Source of the DNA: Acetobacteraceae bacterium
Lineage (GTDB): Bacteria > Pseudomonadota > Alphaproteobacteria > Acetobacterales > Acetobacteraceae
Direction: 5' to 3'
DNA length: 64,000 nt
Assembly: GCA_027487675.1 (NCBI GenBank)
Contig: JAIYDD010000189.1
Location: 21,914-85,913, forward strand
Part shown: piece after piece, positions 60,983 through 64,000 of the stretch
Numbering within the stretch: the stretch's first letter is position 1
How the letters are laid out: every line of letters begins with the position of its first letter
The notes under the pieces: model-generated
Seen by the model: only the letters and a program-made list of their open reading frames with translations
The model's database searches: none
Told to the model about the DNA's origin: nothing
Program-made: the position numbers and the translations under genes

Positions 60983-61951
60983 ATGGCAGCCCAAGATCGC
61001 GCCGTCGCGACCATGCCGCGCCTGGACGACCATATCCGCATCGCGCGGCCCGACCACTGGGTCAAGAACGTCTTCATGCTGCCGGGCGCGGCGGTGGCGA
61101 TGGCGCTCAGCGGGCGGGCCGATGCGGGCACGATCGGCATGGTCGCGGCGGCGCTGGTCGCGCTGTGCCTCATCGCCAGCGCGAACTACACGATCAACGA
61201 ATATCTCGATGCGCGCTTCGACCGGCACCATCCGCTGAAGCAGTCGCGGCCGGGCGCGCAGGGGCGGCTGCAGGCGCGCTGGGTGCTGCTGCAGTATTTC
61301 GTGCTGGCGGCCGCCGGGCTCGGCATCGCGCAGCTGCTCGGCGCGCCCTTCGCGCTGACGGCGGCGGCGCTGCTGGCGATGGGCGTCGCCTACAACGTGC
61401 CGCCCGTGCGCACCAAGGACCGCGCCTATCTCGACGTGCTGTCGGAGAGCATCAACAACCCGCTGCGCCTGCTGATGGGCTGGTTCGTGGTGCTGCCGGA
61501 GGCGCTGCCGCCGGCCTCCCTGCTGATGGCCTACTGGATGGGCGGCGCCTTCCTGATGGCGATGAAGCGCTACAGCGAATTCCGCCGCATCGGCGATCCG
61601 GCCCGCGCCGGGCTCTACCGCCGCAGCTTCCGCCACTACACGGAGGAGACGCTGCTGCTGTCGTCGTTCTTCTATGCGCTGCTGGCGAGCTTCCTGCTCG
61701 GCGTCTTCCTGGTGAAGTACCGCATCGAATACCTGCTGAGCCTGCCGCTGTTCGCCGCGCTGTTCACCTGGTACCTGGCGATCGCCCTGCGCGCCGACAG
61801 CGCGGCGCAGGCACCGGAGAAGCTGCACAGGGAAGGCCGCTTCATGGCCTTCGTCGGCGTGCTGTCGGTGGCGGTCGCGGTGCTGACCTTCCTCGACCTG
61901 CCGGTGCTGCACGTGCTGATGGAGCCCTGGCTGATCGGCATCGGGCGGTAG
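60983..61951 (+). CDS. UbiA-family prenyltransferase, DPPR-synthase-like
   Basis: 322 residues, eight to nine membrane helices. First Asp-rich motif region NEYLDARFDRHHPLKQSRPG and later MAMKRYSEFRRIGDPARAG with RRSFRHYTEE, a pattern close to decaprenyl-phosphate phosphoribosyltransferase (KRYAE..., RxSxxxYT) rather than to UbiA or COQ2. It probably transfers phosphoribose to polyprenyl phosphate. The next gene encodes a phosphatase, as expected for that pathway. Confidence 0.85.
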   Translation: MAAQDRAVATMPRLDDHIRIARPDHWVKNVFMLPGAAVAMALSGRADAGTIGMVAAALVALCLIASANYTINEYLDARFDRHHPLKQSRPGAQGRLQARWVLLQYFVLAAAGLGIAQLLGAPFALTAAALLAMGVAYNVPPVRTKDRAYLDVLSESINNPLRLLMGWFVVLPEALPPASLLMAYWMGGAFLMAMKRYSEFRRIGDPARAGLYRRSFRHYTEETLLLSSFFYALLASFLLGVFLVKYRIEYLLSLPLFAALFTWYLAIALRADSAAQAPEKLHREGRFMAFVGVLSVAVAVLTFLDLPVLHVLMEPWLIGIGR

Positions 61952-61970
61952 CGTGGGCGTGGCGACGGGG

Positions 61971-62666
61971 ATGCAGGCGGCGGTCTTCGACCTGGACGGC
62001 ACGCTGACGCGGCAGGACATGTTCCGGGCCTTCCTGCGCGCGGCGCTGCGCGCGCATGGGCCGGGGCGGCCCTGGCGGGTGGCGGGGCTGCCGCTGCTGG
62101 CCGCGCGCCTGGCCGCCGGGGGCGCCGGGCGCGGCGAGGTGAAGGCCGCGCTCTGCGCCGTGGTGCTGGGCGGGCGCAGCCGCGTGACGCTGGAGCGGCT
62201 GGCAGAGGACTTCTCCGCCACCGCGCTGGCGACGCAGGTCAAGCCGGCCGCGCTGGCCGCCATCGCCGCGCATCGCGCGCGCGGCGACGTGCTGCTGCTC
62301 GCCTCGGCCAGCCTCGACCTCTATGTCGCGCCCATCGCACGCGGCCTCGGCTTCCACGGCTTCGTCGCGACGCGGCTGGCCTGGACCGCCGAGGGGCGGG
62401 TGGACGGCCGGCTCGACGGGCCGAACCTCAAGGGTGCGGCGAAGCTCGCCGCGGTGCACGCCTGGCTCGTCGCGCGCGGGCCCGGCCTGCCGCCGCCGAT
62501 CATCGCCTATTCCGACCATGAGAGCGACGCGCCGCTGCTGGAAGCCGCCCGGCGCGCCGTCGCGGTGGACCCGACGCCGGCGCTGGCGCGGCTGGCGGCC
62601 GCGCGCGGCTGGCCGGTGGAACGCTGGCAGGACGAGGCCGCCGCGCCAGCCGGGCGCGCCGCGTGA
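61971..62666 (+). CDS. HAD-IB family phosphatase
   Basis: 231 residues from ATG 61971 (MQAAVFDLDGTLTRQD puts motif I at the N-terminus); GTG 61953 is an alternative. Motif I DLDGT, motif II LLASASLDLY, and motif IV IIAYSDHESDAPLLEAA. It is 19 bases downstream of the UbiA-like gene. A plausible substrate is the polyprenyl-phosphoryl phosphopentose made by it. That link is inferred from gene order. Confidence 0.85.
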   Translation: MQAAVFDLDGTLTRQDMFRAFLRAALRAHGPGRPWRVAGLPLLAARLAAGGAGRGEVKAALCAVVLGGRSRVTLERLAEDFSATALATQVKPAALAAIAAHRARGDVLLLASASLDLYVAPIARGLGFHGFVATRLAWTAEGRVDGRLDGPNLKGAAKLAAVHAWLVARGPGLPPPIIAYSDHESDAPLLEAARRAVAVDPTPALARLAAARGWPVERWQDEAAAPAGRAA

Positions 62667-64000
62667 CGCTGGCGGAGCCGCCTGCCCGGCTGCGCGCGCA
62701 GGCCGCGCCGCGCAGCGGGTTCGCCTGGGCCGTGCCGGCCTTCGCGCTGGCCGTGGTGCTGCTGCCCTTCCTGGCGAGCGGCAGCTTCCCCAGCCAGGAC
62801 GGGCCGGCGCATCTGCACACGGCGGGGCTGCTGGCCGGCCTGCGCGACGGCACCGCGCCGGTCGCGGCGGTGTTCCTGGAGGAGGTCTCGCCGGGGCCCA
62901 CCAACCTCGCCGCCTATTGGCTGCTGTCGCGGCTGATGGAGGCCTTGGCGCCGGCGCGCGCCGAATGGGCGATGGCGCTGCTGCTGTCCCTGCTGCTGCT
63001 GGCATCGCTGGCCGGCGCGGTGCGGCTGGCCGGCGGCGGCGCGGCTTCGCTGCTGCCGGCGCTGCCGCTGGCCGCGCCGATCATGCTCCACATGGGCTCC
63101 TTCGCGCTGGTGCTGGCGATGGCGCCGGCCTTCCTGGCGCTGGGCTGCGCGGCGCGCTGGCTGCGCGGCGGCGGCGGCGGCGGCGCGGCGCTGGCGGGGT
63201 TCGGGGCGCTCGGCCTGCTGGCCTGCGCGCTGCAGATCCAGGTGGCGGTGCCGCTGCTGGCCGCGGTCGGCGGCGGTGCGCTGGCGGGCTGGGGCTGGCG
63301 CGGCTTGGCGGGGGCGGGGTGGTGGCCGCCGGGGCGGCTGGTCGGGCTGTGCCTGGCGGCGCTGCCGGTGGCGGCGGCGGCGCTGGCCTATGGGCTGCTG
63401 ATGCCGCCCGGCCATGCCGGGCAGTCGCCGCGCTGGGAGCCGCTGCGCCAGGCGGCGCTGCTCGGGCTGCGCGGCGAGGTCGCCTGGTTCTCGCTGGCCG
63501 ATCCGGCGGTGCTGGCGCTGGCCGGGCTGGTGCTGGCGCTCGCCGCGCTCGCCTGGGCCTGGCGGGGGCCGCGCGCGGCGGGCGGCGCGGCGGGGGATCT
63601 GGCGCCGCCCGTGCTGCTCGGCGGCGCCGCCGCCATCGCCGCCGCGGCGCTGGTGCTGCCGCTGGAGACGGCGGCGGTGCCGCAGGTGCCGCAGCGGCTG
63701 CTGCCCTTCGCGCAGCTGCTGCTGGCGCTGTGGTTCGCCGCGACCCCGCTGCCGGCGGGATGGCGGCGCGCCGTGCTGGCCTGCGCCGCGGCCGCCGCGC
63801 TGGTCACCACCCTGTCGCGCGCCGCCGCGCATGTCGCGGTGGCGGACCGGCTGGGCGCGGCGCTCGCGGCGGCGGAGGCGCGGATCGCGCCGGGCAGCGT
63901 GGTCGCCTATCTGCGCCTGCCCTCGGTGCTCGACGAGAAATATCCGGCGCAGCGCTTCGGCGGGCTGATGCTGCGCTTCGACCCGACGACGCATCTCGGC
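62663..64000 (+). CDS. polytopic membrane protein, GT-C-like, 3' end missing
   Basis: 446 codons to the window end with no stop; absent from the ORF track because it is open. It starts at GTG 62663, overlapping the HAD gene stop (GTGA). It translates as MTLAEPPARLRAQAAPRSGF, then a first helix WAVPAFALAVVLLPFLASG, then FPSQDGPAHLHTAGLLAGL, and about ten further hydrophobic segments. The acidic QDGPAHL loop after helix 1 is where GT-C glycosyltransferases carry their catalytic Asp. A lipid-linked pentose transferase is a fair guess. Confidence 0.75.
   Translation, partial: MTLAEPPARLRAQAAPRSGFAWAVPAFALAVVLLPFLASGSFPSQDGPAHLHTAGLLAGLRDGTAPVAAVFLEEVSPGPTNLAAYWLLSRLMEALAPARAEWAMALLLSLLLLASLAGAVRLAGGGAASLLPALPLAAPIMLHMGSFALVLAMAPAFLALGCAARWLRGGGGGGAALAGFGALGLLACALQIQVAVPLLAAVGGGALAGWGWRGLAGAGWWPPGRLVGLCLAALPVAAAALAYGLLMPPGHAGQSPRWEPLRQAALLGLRGEVAWFSLADPAVLALAGLVLALAALAWAWRGPRAAGGAAGDLAPPVLLGGAAAIAAAALVLPLETAAVPQVPQRLLPFAQLLLALWFAATPLPAGWRRAVLACAAAAALVTTLSRAAAHVAVADRLGAALAAAEARIAPGSVVAYLRLPSVLDEKYPAQRFGGLMLRFDPTTHLG

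Noticed and set aside
62507-63994. 495-residue minus-strand ORF at the right end
   Set aside because: It is the antisense of the open-ended membrane protein gene at 62663, which has clear hydrophobic helices and a coupled start.

Overview
The window is about 64 kb of very GC-rich, densely coding DNA. Its gene content fits an alphaproteobacterium of the Rhodospirillales, most likely Acetobacteraceae (Roseomonas-like). The supporting signs are a class I lysyl-tRNA synthetase, GTTC-N7-GTTC (alphaproteobacterial LexA-type) boxes, the ileS-lspA-DUF3035 order, a TIGR01459-type HAD gene and ATGA/GTGA stop-start overlaps throughout. The taxonomic placement is inference, because there is no rRNA in the window.

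Layout. (1) 0-1.2 kb: DMT transporter and DUF952 protein. (2) 1.25-14.4 kb: a compact T7/podovirus-like virion cassette on the minus strand. In order of transcription it holds two unknown proteins, a terminator, a small conserved phage protein, portal, scaffold, major capsid, tail tubes A and B, a gp14-like core protein, a pectate-lyase-fold tail fibre, small and large terminase, a membrane protein and a cell-wall hydrolase. No integrase, polymerase or replication gene is present. It is divergent from an S24/LexA-like repressor at 14.6 kb, with a GTTC-N7-GTTC box between them. (3) 15.3-21 kb: an AlbA_2/ATPase regulator with a repeated operator, an LPG-synthase-like flippase with a short C-terminus, and class I LysRS. 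(4) 21-26.5 kb: asd, an HdrC/HdrB-like pair and a DinG helicase. (5) 26.7-35.3 kb: a TPR-glycosyltransferase and a Liv (branched-chain amino acid type) ABC operon with a GAF protein at its end. (6) 35.5-42.5 kb: two M16 peptidases, a chemotaxis receptor, argF and argD. (7) 42.7-49.1 kb: secreted and lipoprotein genes, a PRC-barrel protein, an ABC-2 permease, RecX and AzlCD, separated by repeat-rich gaps. (8) 49.1-54.7 kb: a MntA/HepT-type toxin-antitoxin pair, ileS, lspA, a DUF3035 lipoprotein and a small protein. (9) 55.1-58.8 kb: a three-gene membrane protein / lipoprotein / signal-less lytic transglycosylase operon behind a second GTTC-N7-GTTC box. (10) 58.9-64 kb: HAD and pyrD on minus, then a UbiA / HAD phosphatase / polytopic membrane protein operon running off the window.

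Main idea. The phage cassette at 1-14 kb and the putative lysis operon at 55-59 kb share a nearly identical 17-bp operator (ATGTTCCT[A/G]TTTTGTTC). The cassette also carries host-type dispersed repeats inside it. The simplest reading is a domesticated, DNA-damage-responsive podovirus-like particle system, possibly a gene transfer agent, with its release functions at a second locus. This is inference and needs testing.
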